Of a DNA stretch of 13,233 nt, positions 1 through 6,104 are shown one piece after another. Each line of letters starts with the position of its first letter. Positions within the stretch are counted from its first letter, which is position 1. Source of the DNA: Pseudomonadota bacterium (GTDB lineage Bacteria; Myxococcota; Polyangia; Polyangiales; Polyangiaceae); the NCBI GenBank assembly GCA_023419055.1, contig JAEZYO010000990.1, forward strand, positions 1 to 13,233, in the 5' to 3' direction. The notes under the pieces are model-generated. The model was given only the letters and a program-made list of their open reading frames with translations, had not been told where the DNA came from and searched no databases. Both the position numbers and the translations under genes were made by a program.

Positions 1-1
1 G

Positions 2-502
2 CACCCCGGCGCGATCCCGAGCGCTCCACCAAAGGACTCCGAGCAGCTCCGCATCGCTCATAATGCCGCGCTCGCTCGGGGCGACGAGGCGCTCGCCGTT
101 GAGCTCGCCGCGCGCCTGACGAAAGGCGCCCTTTCGCCCCCCTGCGACTACGAAGACGGCACTCGCATCCGAGCCGTACGCTTCGAGCCCGGGAGCTCGG
201 ATCTCTTGACGGTGACGATCCAGGCGGGGCAAGTTACGCTTGGCGATCGGCGCTTCCGCATCGACAGCAGCGTCGAGGCCGCGCCAAAGTTCTCGGTGAC
301 CCCGCCTGATCCGACCCTGCGCGAGGTCGGCCTGCCCTCGGTCATTCCCGCCGCGCTCTGGAAGCCGGGCTACCTCTACGCGAGCATCACCGAGGTGCTG
401 AAGCGCCCCGGCCGAGAGCTCTATTTCGGTCGCTTCGTCGGAGCGGGCGCTCCCGCGTCGAGCTCCGGTTCAGATACCTGCAAGCTCGTCATCCTCGAGT
501 AG
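2..502 (+). CDS. 3' end of an unrecognised protein (5' truncated by the window edge)
   Basis: The frame is open from the first complete codon at base 2 to a TAG at 500-502, so at least 166 residues are visible and the true start lies outside the window. An internal ATG at 206 is possible, but coding character continues upstream of it. The visible part begins with an Ala/Leu/Glu-rich stretch, ending near ELAARLTKGA. It continues into a beta-rich, Pro-punctuated segment with WKPGYLYASI and ELYFGRFVG, and ends in a Ser-rich tail with one Cys (DTCKLVILE). I see no membrane segment and no motif I can assign. The composition resembles an exported or periplasmic beta-sandwich-like domain, but that is an impression. 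The epimerase gene begins only 13 bases downstream, so it could be co-transcribed with the sugar-nucleotide operon. No function is assigned. Confidence 0.7.
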   Translation, partial: HPGAIPSAPPKDSEQLRIAHNAALARGDEALAVELAARLTKGALSPPCDYEDGTRIRAVRFEPGSSDLLTVTIQAGQVTLGDRRFRIDSSVEAAPKFSVTPPDPTLREVGLPSVIPAALWKPGYLYASITEVLKRPGRELYFGRFVGAGAPASSSGSDTCKLVILE

Positions 503-509
503 ACTCGAG
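494..509. promoter_or_regulatory. 16-bp palindrome over the stop codon of the first gene
   Basis: CTCGAGT (494-500) and ACTCGAG (503-509) are perfect inverted arms around AG. As RNA this gives a 6-bp CUCGAG stem with a UAGA tetraloop that contains the stop codon, ending 6 bases before the epimerase ATG. It could be a stop-codon hairpin affecting re-initiation, a duplex-DNA binding site, or chance, since CTCGAG is common in this DNA. There is no T run, so it is not a classical terminator. Confidence 0.35.
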
Positions 510-515
510 CCCACC

Positions 516-1475
516 ATGCAACCCCAAGAGCCGCGCTTCTTCGTGATCGGCGGCGCCGGATTCATCGGCAGCCACCTGGTCGAGCGTCTCGTCGCGCGCG
601 GCCGGGTCACGGTCTTCGACAACTTCTCCGTCGGCAAGCGCGAGTTCCTGGCAGCGTCGCTCGCCTCCGGTCGCTGCGAGATCGCAAAAGGTGACGCGCT
701 CGACCTCGCGGCGCTCGAGAGCGCGATCGCCGGGCACGACGTGGCCTTTCATCTCGCCGCGAACCCCGAAGCGCGCTGGGGACTCGAGAACCCGAGACTC
801 GACCTCGAGCAAGGGACGATCGCGACCTGGAACGTGCTCGAGGCCATGCGGCGCACGGGCGTGAAGACCTTCGTGTTCTCGTCGTCCGGGACCGTGTACG
901 GCGACACCGCCGCTTCCTGCGCCGAAGGCGACCTCGGGAGCCTACCCATCTCGCTCTACGGCGCGAGCAAGTTCGCCGGCGAGGCGATGATCAGCGCCTT
1001 CGTCGAGTGCTTCGGGCTCACGGCGTACATCTACCGCTTCGGCAACGTGGTCGGTCCTCGCGGTACGCACGGCGCCGCGCTCGACTTCTTGAAGAAGCTC
1101 CGCGCGAGCCGCGTCGAGCTCGAGGTGCTCGGGGACGGCCGCCAGGCGAAGCCGTACGTGTGGGTCGAAGACTGCGTCGACGGCATCCTCTTCGGCCTCG
1201 ATCACGCGAAGGAGCGCCTCAACGTCTTCAACATCGCGCCGCCGGACTTCACGTCGGTGCGGCGCATCGCCGAGCTCTGCCTCGCGGCTTCGCCGTACCG
1301 TGACGCCACCATCCGCTACACCGGAGGAGAGCGCGGGTGGCCGGGCGACGTTCCTCAGTCGCGACTCGATCCGGGTCGTCTCGCCGCGCTCGGCTGGCAG
1401 GTGCGCCACACGAGCGACCAGGCGGTGGAACGCGCCGTGAACGCGCTAGCCGCCGAGGTGTTCGGCGCGGCATGA
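516..1475 (+). CDS. NAD-dependent sugar epimerase/dehydratase (extended SDR)
   Basis: This 319-residue protein is an extended short-chain dehydrogenase of the UDP-glucose-4-epimerase/dTDP-glucose-dehydratase superfamily. Such enzymes oxidise a nucleotide-sugar hydroxyl with bound NAD and then re-reduce or dehydrate it. The N-terminal Rossmann motif GGAGFIG is at residues 12-18, with the NAD-ribose-binding Asp35 at the end of beta-2 (VFDNFS). The catalytic Ser is in FSSSGTVYG (about 121-129), and YGASK (148-152) supplies the Tyr/Lys pair. The length matches the family. The ATG at 516 leaves a normal short N-terminus before the Rossmann strand. The gene overlaps the nucleotidyltransferase by ATGA (1472-1475), so the two are translationally coupled. 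The substrate cannot be read from sequence. The operon partners suggest a GDP- or NDP-activated hexose or heptose for a surface glycan. Confidence 0.93.
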   Translation: MQPQEPRFFVIGGAGFIGSHLVERLVARGRVTVFDNFSVGKREFLAASLASGRCEIAKGDALDLAALESAIAGHDVAFHLAANPEARWGLENPRLDLEQGTIATWNVLEAMRRTGVKTFVFSSSGTVYGDTAASCAEGDLGSLPISLYGASKFAGEAMISAFVECFGLTAYIYRFGNVVGPRGTHGAALDFLKKLRASRVELEVLGDGRQAKPYVWVEDCVDGILFGLDHAKERLNVFNIAPPDFTSVRRIAELCLAASPYRDATIRYTGGERGWPGDVPQSRLDPGRLAALGWQVRHTSDQAVERAVNALAAEVFGAA

Positions 1476-2191
1476 CGCTCCAGGCGGTCATCCTGGCGGG
1501 CGGCCTCGCGACGCGCATGCACGCCGTCACGACGAGCGTGCCCAAGTCGCTGATCCCCGTCGCAGGGCGCCCCTTTTTGGCTCTTCAGCTCGAGCTCTTG
1601 AAGACGTCCGGCTTCGAGGAGGTGTTGCTGCTGGTCGGGCACCTCGCGGAGCAGATTCGCGCCTTTGCCGGTGACGGCAGCGCGTTCGGCTTGAAAATCC
1701 GCTACGCGGAAGACGGTCCCCGCCTGCTCGGCACGGGGGGAGCCCTACGCCGCGCTCTCGCCGACCTCAGACCGGAGTTTCTGGTCACCTACGGCGACAG
1801 CTTTCTCCCGTTCGACTACTCGGGGCCGCTCCGCGACCTTCTGGCTCACCCGGACGCCTCGGGGACGATGGCCGTGTTCGAGAACCACGGGCAGTGGGAC
1901 AAGAGCAACACGCAAGTCAGCGGTGATATCGTCACGCGCTACGAGAAGAATGCCGCTCCTTTCGACCCGGCCTTCCCCTTCATCGACTACGGCGCGACGG
2001 CGCTCCGAAAGAGCGTGGTCGCCGCTTACCCCGAAGAGACCGCCTTCGGCCTGGACGTCATCCAGAGCGCCCTCGTCGAGCGAGGAAGGCTCCGCGCCTA
2101 TCGCGCGCCCGAGCGTTTCTACGAGATCGGGTCGCCCGAGGGATTGAAGGAGCTCGAGGCATACTTCCTGGCGAAAGGCGCCGGAAGGTGA
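1472..2191 (+). CDS. Sugar-1-phosphate nucleotidyltransferase, HddC/RmlA-like
   Basis: This 239-residue nucleotidyltransferase should transfer NMP from NTP to a sugar 1-phosphate, giving an NDP-sugar and pyrophosphate. The signature is AVILAGGLATRM (residues 5-16), followed by VPKSLIPVAGRPF (23-35) with the nucleotide-binding Lys25. LGTGGALRRAL (86-96) binds the base and sugar, and TYGDS (106-110) carries the metal-binding Asp109. IDYGA at about 171-175 and EIGSPEG near the C-terminus complete the fold. Longer in-frame starts exist (ATG at 1337), but ATG 1472 is chosen because it overlaps the upstream stop as ATGA and leaves the usual family N-terminus. There is no C-terminal beta-helix domain, as in HddC or RmlA and unlike GlmU. 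The neighbouring HddA-type kinase makes a heptose-1-phosphate guanylyltransferase (HddC) role plausible. GTP specificity is inferred. Confidence 0.92.
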   Translation: MTLQAVILAGGLATRMHAVTTSVPKSLIPVAGRPFLALQLELLKTSGFEEVLLLVGHLAEQIRAFAGDGSAFGLKIRYAEDGPRLLGTGGALRRALADLRPEFLVTYGDSFLPFDYSGPLRDLLAHPDASGTMAVFENHGQWDKSNTQVSGDIVTRYEKNAAPFDPAFPFIDYGATALRKSVVAAYPEETAFGLDVIQSALVERGRLRAYRAPERFYEIGSPEGLKELEAYFLAKGAGR

Positions 2192-2210
2192 TGCTAGTCT
2201 CGGCGGTCGG

Positions 2211-3206
2211 ATGCTTGTTTCCCGGGCACCGTTCCGCTTCTCTCTGGGCGGCGGCGGCACAGACCTGCCGAGCTACTACGAGCAGTTCGGTGGCTTCTTG
2301 GTCAGCGCCGCCATCGATCACTACGTGTACGTCACCGCCAACAAGCGCTTCTACGACGACATCCGGCTCGCCTACTCCGAGACCGAGATCGTGCCCACCG
2401 TGGAGTCGATCCGACACCGCATCTTCCGTGAAGCGCTCCGCATGCAGGGCATTCACAGCGGCATCGAGCTCACGAGCGTCGCGGACCTGCCTGCCAACAG
2501 CGGGCTCGGCTCGTCGAGCAGCTTCACCGTCGCGCTCCTGAACGCGCTCCACACCTACAAGCGTGATTTCGTCTCGTCGCGAAGGCTCGCGGAAGAAGCT
2601 TGCGAGCTCGAGATCGTCCGCCTGGCCGAGCCCATCGGCAAACAAGATCAATACATCGCAGCGTTCGGGAACGTGACCGCGCTCACCATCGATCGCGACG
2701 GCACCGTGCACGTCGAGCCGGTGCCCGTGAAGGACGAGGTGCTCGACGAGCTCCAGAACAACCTGCTCATCGTGTACTCGGGGGTGGAGCGACCGGCCAA
2801 GATCGTGCTCGGCGAACAGGGCGAGCGGGTCCGGAAGAGCGACGCGACCACGCTCGAAGGCATGCACCGCATCAAGGAGATAGGCCGCGACGTCTACGAT
2901 CTCCTGGTGAAGGGCGACACCGATCGCTTCGGAGAGCTCTTGCACGAGCACTGGACGCGCAAGCGCAAGCTCGCGAGCAAGATGACGGACGAGCAGCTCG
3001 ACGACATCTACGACACCGCCCGGCGCGCCGGAGCCCTCGGGGGCAAGCTGATCGGCGCCGGCGGCGGCGGCTTTTTCATGTTCTACGTGCGGCCGGAGAC
3101 CAAGCGCCACGTGCGCGAGACCTTGACTCGCCGCGGCCTGAAGACGCTCAGGTTCCGCTTCGATCTCGACGGCGCGCGCATCATGGCGAACATGCACCGG
3201 AGCTGA
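2211..3206 (+). CDS. hddA: GHMP-family sugar kinase, D-glycero-D-manno-heptose-7-phosphate kinase type
   Basis: This 331-residue GHMP kinase closely resembles the HddA/COG2605 branch, which phosphorylates the anomeric carbon of D-glycero-alpha-D-manno-heptose 7-phosphate on the way to GDP-heptose. The opening motif FSLGGGGTDLPSYY (10-23) is characteristic of this branch. The ATP-binding GHMP motif DLPANSGLGSSSS is at 92-104. IGKQDQYIAAFGN (around 143-155) follows, and the C-terminal glycine loop GGKLIGAGGGGFFMFYV is at 277-293. ATG 2211 puts the first strand (MLVSRAPFRFS) exactly where the family begins, 19 bases after the nucleotidyltransferase stop. I see no strong Shine-Dalgarno. The partner enzymes GmhA (sedoheptulose-7-phosphate isomerase) and GmhB (heptose bisphosphate phosphatase) are not in the window. 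A related kinase acting on fucose or another sugar is the main alternative. Confidence 0.9.
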   Translation: MLVSRAPFRFSLGGGGTDLPSYYEQFGGFLVSAAIDHYVYVTANKRFYDDIRLAYSETEIVPTVESIRHRIFREALRMQGIHSGIELTSVADLPANSGLGSSSSFTVALLNALHTYKRDFVSSRRLAEEACELEIVRLAEPIGKQDQYIAAFGNVTALTIDRDGTVHVEPVPVKDEVLDELQNNLLIVYSGVERPAKIVLGEQGERVRKSDATTLEGMHRIKEIGRDVYDLLVKGDTDRFGELLHEHWTRKRKLASKMTDEQLDDIYDTARRAGALGGKLIGAGGGGFFMFYVRPETKRHVRETLTRRGLKTLRFRFDLDGARIMANMHRS

Positions 3207-3220
3207 GCTTCGGGCTCAGC
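3202..3220. terminator. Hairpin between convergent genes, containing both stop codons
   Basis: GCTGAGC (3202-3208) and GCTCAGC (3214-3220) form a perfect 7-bp stem around TTCGG. The kinase TGA (3204-3206) lies in one arm and the Uma2-gene stop (TCA on this strand, 3216-3218) lies in the other. The hairpin can form in either transcript, so it may act as a bidirectional 3'-end structure. Neither side has a T tract, so intrinsic termination is uncertain. Confidence 0.45.
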
Positions 3221-3791
3221 GCGGCTCGGCGACCGCCGCGTAGAGCTCGCTCACGTCGAGCTCGGCCCCGATGGATTCGAGCCGAGCCTTGTCGCCCTCC
3301 GAGTAGTTCGCGCTCGCCCACTCACTGTCGCCGGCTCGCGTCCAAACCTGGACCTCTTTGACTCGGTGCGAGACGAGGACGTATTGCTCGAGCGATTCGA
3401 TTCGCTTGTAGTGCTCGAACTTATCCCCGCGATCATAGTCTTCCGTGCTCCGGCTCAGCACCTCGACGATCAAGGTCGGATTGGTGACGGCGTTCTCGTC
3501 TTCCGGATCGACCTCACGCGAACCGCAGACCACAGTGACGTCCGGGTAAGTCGCGAGGCCAGTTTCGAGGACTCGAACCCGCAAGTCGGCGTCGTAGGCG
3601 CGGCAACGACCACCACGGATCTGACCGAACAAAAGCCCGGTTACCGCCGCCTTCAAGGCCGCGTGTTCCGGTGTTCCCCCCGCCATCCCGTAGATCTGGC
3701 CGTCCAAAAACTCGTGCTTCACGTTGCTCGACGCCTCGAGCGCGAGGTAGTCACCTCGGCTGTAACGGATGCGATGAGCGGGCACGTTCAT
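3216..3791 (-). CDS. Uma2-family putative restriction-endonuclease-like protein (DUF820)
   Basis: This 191-residue protein has the Uma2/DUF820 pattern, a PD-(D/E)XK nuclease fold common as multi-copy stand-alone genes in cyanobacteria, Myxococcota and Planctomycetota, with poorly known function. The N-terminal helix and hairpin are YSRGDYLALEASSNVKHEFL followed by DGQIYGMAGGTPEHA (residues 10-44). Core residues are Asp84 in YPDVTVV and Glu110 in LIVEVLSRST, with Lys124 in RGDKFEHY. The length is typical. ATG 3791 gives the usual N-terminus ending a few residues before the Tyr-Ser-Arg segment, although no Shine-Dalgarno is visible. It stands alone on the minus strand, convergent with the sugar-nucleotide operon at a 9-base gap, and shows no functional link to its neighbours. 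DNA cleavage has not been shown for most family members. Confidence 0.92.
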   Translation of the reverse strand: MNVPAHRIRYSRGDYLALEASSNVKHEFLDGQIYGMAGGTPEHAALKAAVTGLLFGQIRGGRCRAYDADLRVRVLETGLATYPDVTVVCGSREVDPEDENAVTNPTLIVEVLSRSTEDYDRGDKFEHYKRIESLEQYVLVSHRVKEVQVWTRAGDSEWASANYSEGDKARLESIGAELDVSELYAAVAEPR

Positions 3792-3876
3792 ACCGAGACC
3801 AGTATGGCACCAGCGCTACCGGGGCGCGCCCGAAAGCTGACTCGAGCGCCAGGCGTCACCCCGAAGGCGGCACACC

Positions 3877-3892
3877 TGGCACAATCAGAGCC
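3877..3892 (+). promoter_or_regulatory. Upstream sigma-54-like promoter box (weak)
   Basis: TGGCAC at 3877-3882 has the invariant GG of a -24 element, and GC falls at 3890-3891, the correct ten-base spacing. The rest of the -12 element (GAGCC) departs from TTGCW. If used, initiation near 3902 would leave a leader of about 50 bases before the lipoprotein ATG, which fits the Shine-Dalgarno at 3945-3948. Confidence 0.3.
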
Positions 3893-3924
3893 TGTAAAGT
3901 GCAGGATTTTCACGCTTCTATCCC

Positions 3925-3940
3925 TGGCACGGTGCTAGCT
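3925..3940 (+). promoter_or_regulatory. Sigma-54-like promoter box close to the lipoprotein start
   Basis: TGGCACGGTGCTAGCT matches the sigma-54 consensus TGGCACGNNNNTTGCW at every defined position except one T to A, with both the -24 GG and -12 GC at correct spacing. Initiation about 12 bases downstream of the GC would fall near 3950, after the Shine-Dalgarno at 3945-3948. The transcript would then be nearly leaderless or would use the later ATG at 3964. This conflict lowers confidence. Confidence 0.4.
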
Positions 3941-3944
3941 AAGC

Positions 3945-3948
3945 GGAG
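3945..3948 (+). promoter_or_regulatory. Ribosome binding site of the Cys-rich lipoprotein gene
   Basis: GGAG lies six bases before the ATG at 3955. It favours that start over the in-frame ATG at 3964, which has no purine-rich site at suitable distance. Confidence 0.55.
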
Positions 3949-3954
3949 CCTTCG

Positions 3955-4524
3955 ATGAATTCGATGCGTGAGCGCCTCGGGCAAGCGATCTGGCGCGGCG
4001 CGCTGCTCTCCGCGGTCGTCACCTCGGCGTGCGGCGGAAAGTCGGACGAGGACGACCAGCAAGACAACAGCGGCTCGGGCGGCAGCGCCGGCAAAAGTAA
4101 CGTCGCCGCGGGCGGCACGGGCGCCGTCGGGTTGCCGCTCTTGCCCTCCGACGACTACCCCGCGTGTGCGGGAGAGACGCACGGCGGGGGCTACTACGGG
4201 CAATGCTGCGTCAGCCCGCATTGCTACACGCCGGCTTCCGGTGTTTGCGCGCCGGCGAACGAAGTGAGCGCCCTCCTGCCCGAGTTTCCACCGGGCTCGG
4301 GCTCGTGCTCGTGCGTGCCCGAGGCGGGCGAGGGCCAGGCGGTGGTGGGCCCCTATCACGGCCGGCCGGAAATCACCCCCGTGAGCGCCGGTGAGTGCTG
4401 CTACCTGGTCGGCTCCATCTCCTGTGAAGGTCGTCCCTTGCTGGTCGCCGGGGTGCCGCGCGTCGCGACCGTCGGTGCGCGCGCCGACTGGGCGCGCCGC
4501 TCATCGTGGGCGCTCGACGCGTGA
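3955..4524 (+). CDS. Cys-rich putative lipoprotein
   Basis: This 189-residue protein has a short charged N-terminus, a hydrophobic stretch (about 12-22) and a lipobox-like site VVTSAC with Cys26, followed by GG and a low-complexity Asp/Gly/Ser spacer (about 27-59). The -3 residue is Thr, not Leu, so lipidation is likely but not certain. The mature part has ten Cys (71, 84, 85, 90, 98, 118, 120, 148, 149, 157), including two CC pairs. An even number in an exported protein suggests five disulphides. The C-terminal segment GRPLLVAGVPRVA is non-repetitive and looks like a small domain of its own. The stop overlaps the ferritin-like gene start as GTGA (4521-4524). From memory, similar Cys-rich segments occur directly fused to ferritin-like domains in other myxobacteria, so this could be the N-terminal half of a split protein. 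No function is assigned. Confidence 0.8.
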   Translation: MNSMRERLGQAIWRGALLSAVVTSACGGKSDEDDQQDNSGSGGSAGKSNVAAGGTGAVGLPLLPSDDYPACAGETHGGGYYGQCCVSPHCYTPASGVCAPANEVSALLPEFPPGSGSCSCVPEAGEGQAVVGPYHGRPEITPVSAGECCYLVGSISCEGRPLLVAGVPRVATVGARADWARRSSWALDA

Positions 4525-5249
4525 GCTCCGAACGCGATCGCTTCTGGGCGGCGCTTCAGAGCCTCGACGCGAGCTCCCTCTCCGCTTCGGTGCGGAGCGC
4601 GCTACGGCGGATCTGGGCCGAAACCGCGCAGATGGAGCACGCCTCCATCGCCTCGTTCAACCGCTTCTCGCTCCAGCTGCTCGCGGTAGGTGCGCCGCCC
4701 GAGCTGATCGAAGCCTCGCAGCGCGCGGCGCTCGACGAGATCGAGCACGCTCGCATGGCCTTTGCTCTCGCGTCCCGGTACGGTTCGGAACCCCTCGGGC
4801 CGAACGCGCTCGCTCTCCCGCCGGACGCGCTCGGCGCCCTCGATCTCGCGAGCGTCGCCGCGAGCACCGTCGAAGAAGGCTGCGTCGGTGAAACCCTGGC
4901 CGCCCTCGAAGCGGAGGCGGCGCGGAACCGAGCAGAGTCGCCGGCGCTCCGCGCCGCCTGGTCGGTGATCGCCGAGGACGAGGCTCGTCACGCGGAGCTC
5001 GCCTGGAGCTTCGTGCGTTGGGCGCTCGATCAGGGGCGCCCCGAAGTCGCCGAGGCGGTCCAGGGCGCCTTCGAGCGGGCGTTCTCTCGCGTCGAAGCCT
5101 CGCCGCTGCTCGAATCGCCGCTCGACGCCGAGCTCGAGGCGCACGGGCGCCTGTCCGCGCGCAGCCGTCGCGCGCTCGCCCTCCGCGCCCTCGAGGCCGT
5201 CCTCCGCCCAGCGTGGGCGGAGCTCTCGAAACCTCTCCCCTCAGGGTGA
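4521..5249 (+). CDS. Ferritin-like (diiron four-helix) protein
   Basis: This 242-residue helical protein has ferritin-like carboxylate/His motifs on four helices: QMEHASIASF (Glu39, His40), DEIEHARMAF (Glu73, His76), TVEEGCVGETLAALEAE (Glu118/119, Glu124), and AEDEARHAELAW (Glu154, His157). These are the expected ligands of a diiron centre. Oxidase, hydroxylase or iron-handling activity cannot be told apart here. The start is taken as GTG 4521, which overlaps the lipoprotein TGA; GTG 4506 would add five residues, and neither has a clear Shine-Dalgarno. No signal peptide is visible, so as written the protein is cytoplasmic although its coupled partner is exported. Its frame is shifted by -1 relative to the lipoprotein gene. 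The last nine bases overlap the convergent TIM-barrel gene. Confidence 0.88.
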   Translation: MSSERDRFWAALQSLDASSLSASVRSALRRIWAETAQMEHASIASFNRFSLQLLAVGAPPELIEASQRAALDEIEHARMAFALASRYGSEPLGPNALALPPDALGALDLASVAASTVEEGCVGETLAALEAEAARNRAESPALRAAWSVIAEDEARHAELAWSFVRWALDQGRPEVAEAVQGAFERAFSRVEASPLLESPLDAELEAHGRLSARSRRALALRALEAVLRPAWAELSKPLPSG

Positions 5250-6104
5250 CGGGGCGCCAGGCGGGCCCGAGCTCGCGCTGAAACGAGCGAAGGTTTCTCG
5301 CAACCTGACCGCCATCCAGCGGTTGATGTCGCCCAGGTCGCCGACGGGCTCTCGCGTGAAAGGCGCCGCGTGCAGGTATCCGTCGGGGCCGAACTCCGGC
5401 GTCATCGTCACGACCGCGTCGCCTCTCGCTCTCGCGTGGTGCCAGATCCGCGTCCACCAGCCCTCGTGGCGCTCGAGATCGCCGCGGTGCTCCGGCGCGC
5501 GGGGATCCGGCACTTGCGGCCCCTGCGCGTAGCCGACTCGCGCATGCGCGTGCCGCGCGCGAGAAAGCGCGAGCTCGAGCGCCTCCTCGTCGTCGACGAG
5601 CCGCTCGCACACCACGCACCAGTGGCTGAGGTCGCAGGTGAGCCGGAGCTCGGGCAGCGCGCGCAGGATGTCGCGCGTGTTCCAGGGGTTGAAGGTGGGC
5701 CGGCCGCGATGGGTCTCGAAGGCCACGAAGAGGCCACGCTCGCGCGCGAGCTCGTGCGCCCGCCCGAAGTAATCGATCGCTCGAGTCAGCGCCCAGCTGT
5801 CGGAGCCGGTGAGGCAAGTCGCGAAGCTTGCACCCGCTTCCAGCGCGCGCGTGACGCCGGCTTCGAAGTCCGTGAAATGGCGCGCCTCGCTCACCCCCGT
5901 GGGGGGCGCGTAGTCACCGCCCGTGACGATCTCCGCGATGTAGGGCGTGCCTTCGGCCCCGAGCTCGCGCCGGAGCTCGCGGCACGCCGCGAGCTCGAGA
6001 GGCGGCCCGCCCTCGACCCCGTCGAACGCGCCGCTCCTCACCTGCTCGCGGCAAGCGGCGAGCGAGCCGAACGTCCACGCGCTCGCGCACACCACGAGCT
6101 TCAT
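5241..6104 (-). CDS. Xylose-isomerase-like TIM-barrel enzyme (sugar phosphate isomerase/epimerase superfamily)
   Basis: This 287-residue protein has the AP-endonuclease-2/xylose-isomerase-like TIM-barrel pattern (COG1082 type). It opens with strand KLVVCASAWTFGS. It then supplies a full set of likely metal ligands at strand ends: Glu130 in VAFETHRG, Asp158 with His161 in TCDLSHW, His187 in RHAHARVGYAQG, and Glu237 in MTPEFGPDGY. The family includes sugar isomerases, epimerases, dehydratases and hydrolases, so the reaction cannot be named. ATG 6104 is chosen because it overlaps the upstream oxygenase stop as ATGA (6101-6104) and begins right at the first barrel strand; the longer open frame upstream only shadows the oxygenase gene. 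Its 3' end overlaps the ferritin gene by nine bases tail to tail. Translational coupling to the oxygenase argues that the two act on one pathway. Confidence 0.88.
   Translation of the reverse strand: MKLVVCASAWTFGSLAACREQVRSGAFDGVEGGPPLELAACRELRRELGAEGTPYIAEIVTGGDYAPPTGVSEARHFTDFEAGVTRALEAGASFATCLTGSDSWALTRAIDYFGRAHELARERGLFVAFETHRGRPTFNPWNTRDILRALPELRLTCDLSHWCVVCERLVDDEEALELALSRARHAHARVGYAQGPQVPDPRAPEHRGDLERHEGWWTRIWHHARARGDAVVTMTPEFGPDGYLHAAPFTREPVGDLGDINRWMAVRLRETFARFSASSGPPGAPSP

Noticed and set aside
2058..3197. 379-codon minus-strand open frame opposite the kinase gene
   Set aside because: It is a mirror of the strongly biased kinase gene. The plus frame has clear GHMP motifs, while the minus translation is His/Val/Glu-rich with no recognisable domain.
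3216..3791. Uma2 gene as part of a defence island or restriction system
   Set aside because: No methyltransferase of restriction type, helicase or toxin partner lies next to it. Uma2 genes are usually solitary multi-copy genes of unclear role.
4657..5817. 386-codon minus-strand open frame spanning the ferritin and TIM-barrel genes
   Set aside because: It crosses two well-supported genes on different strands and is Arg/Ala-rich, as expected for an out-of-frame reading of high-GC DNA.
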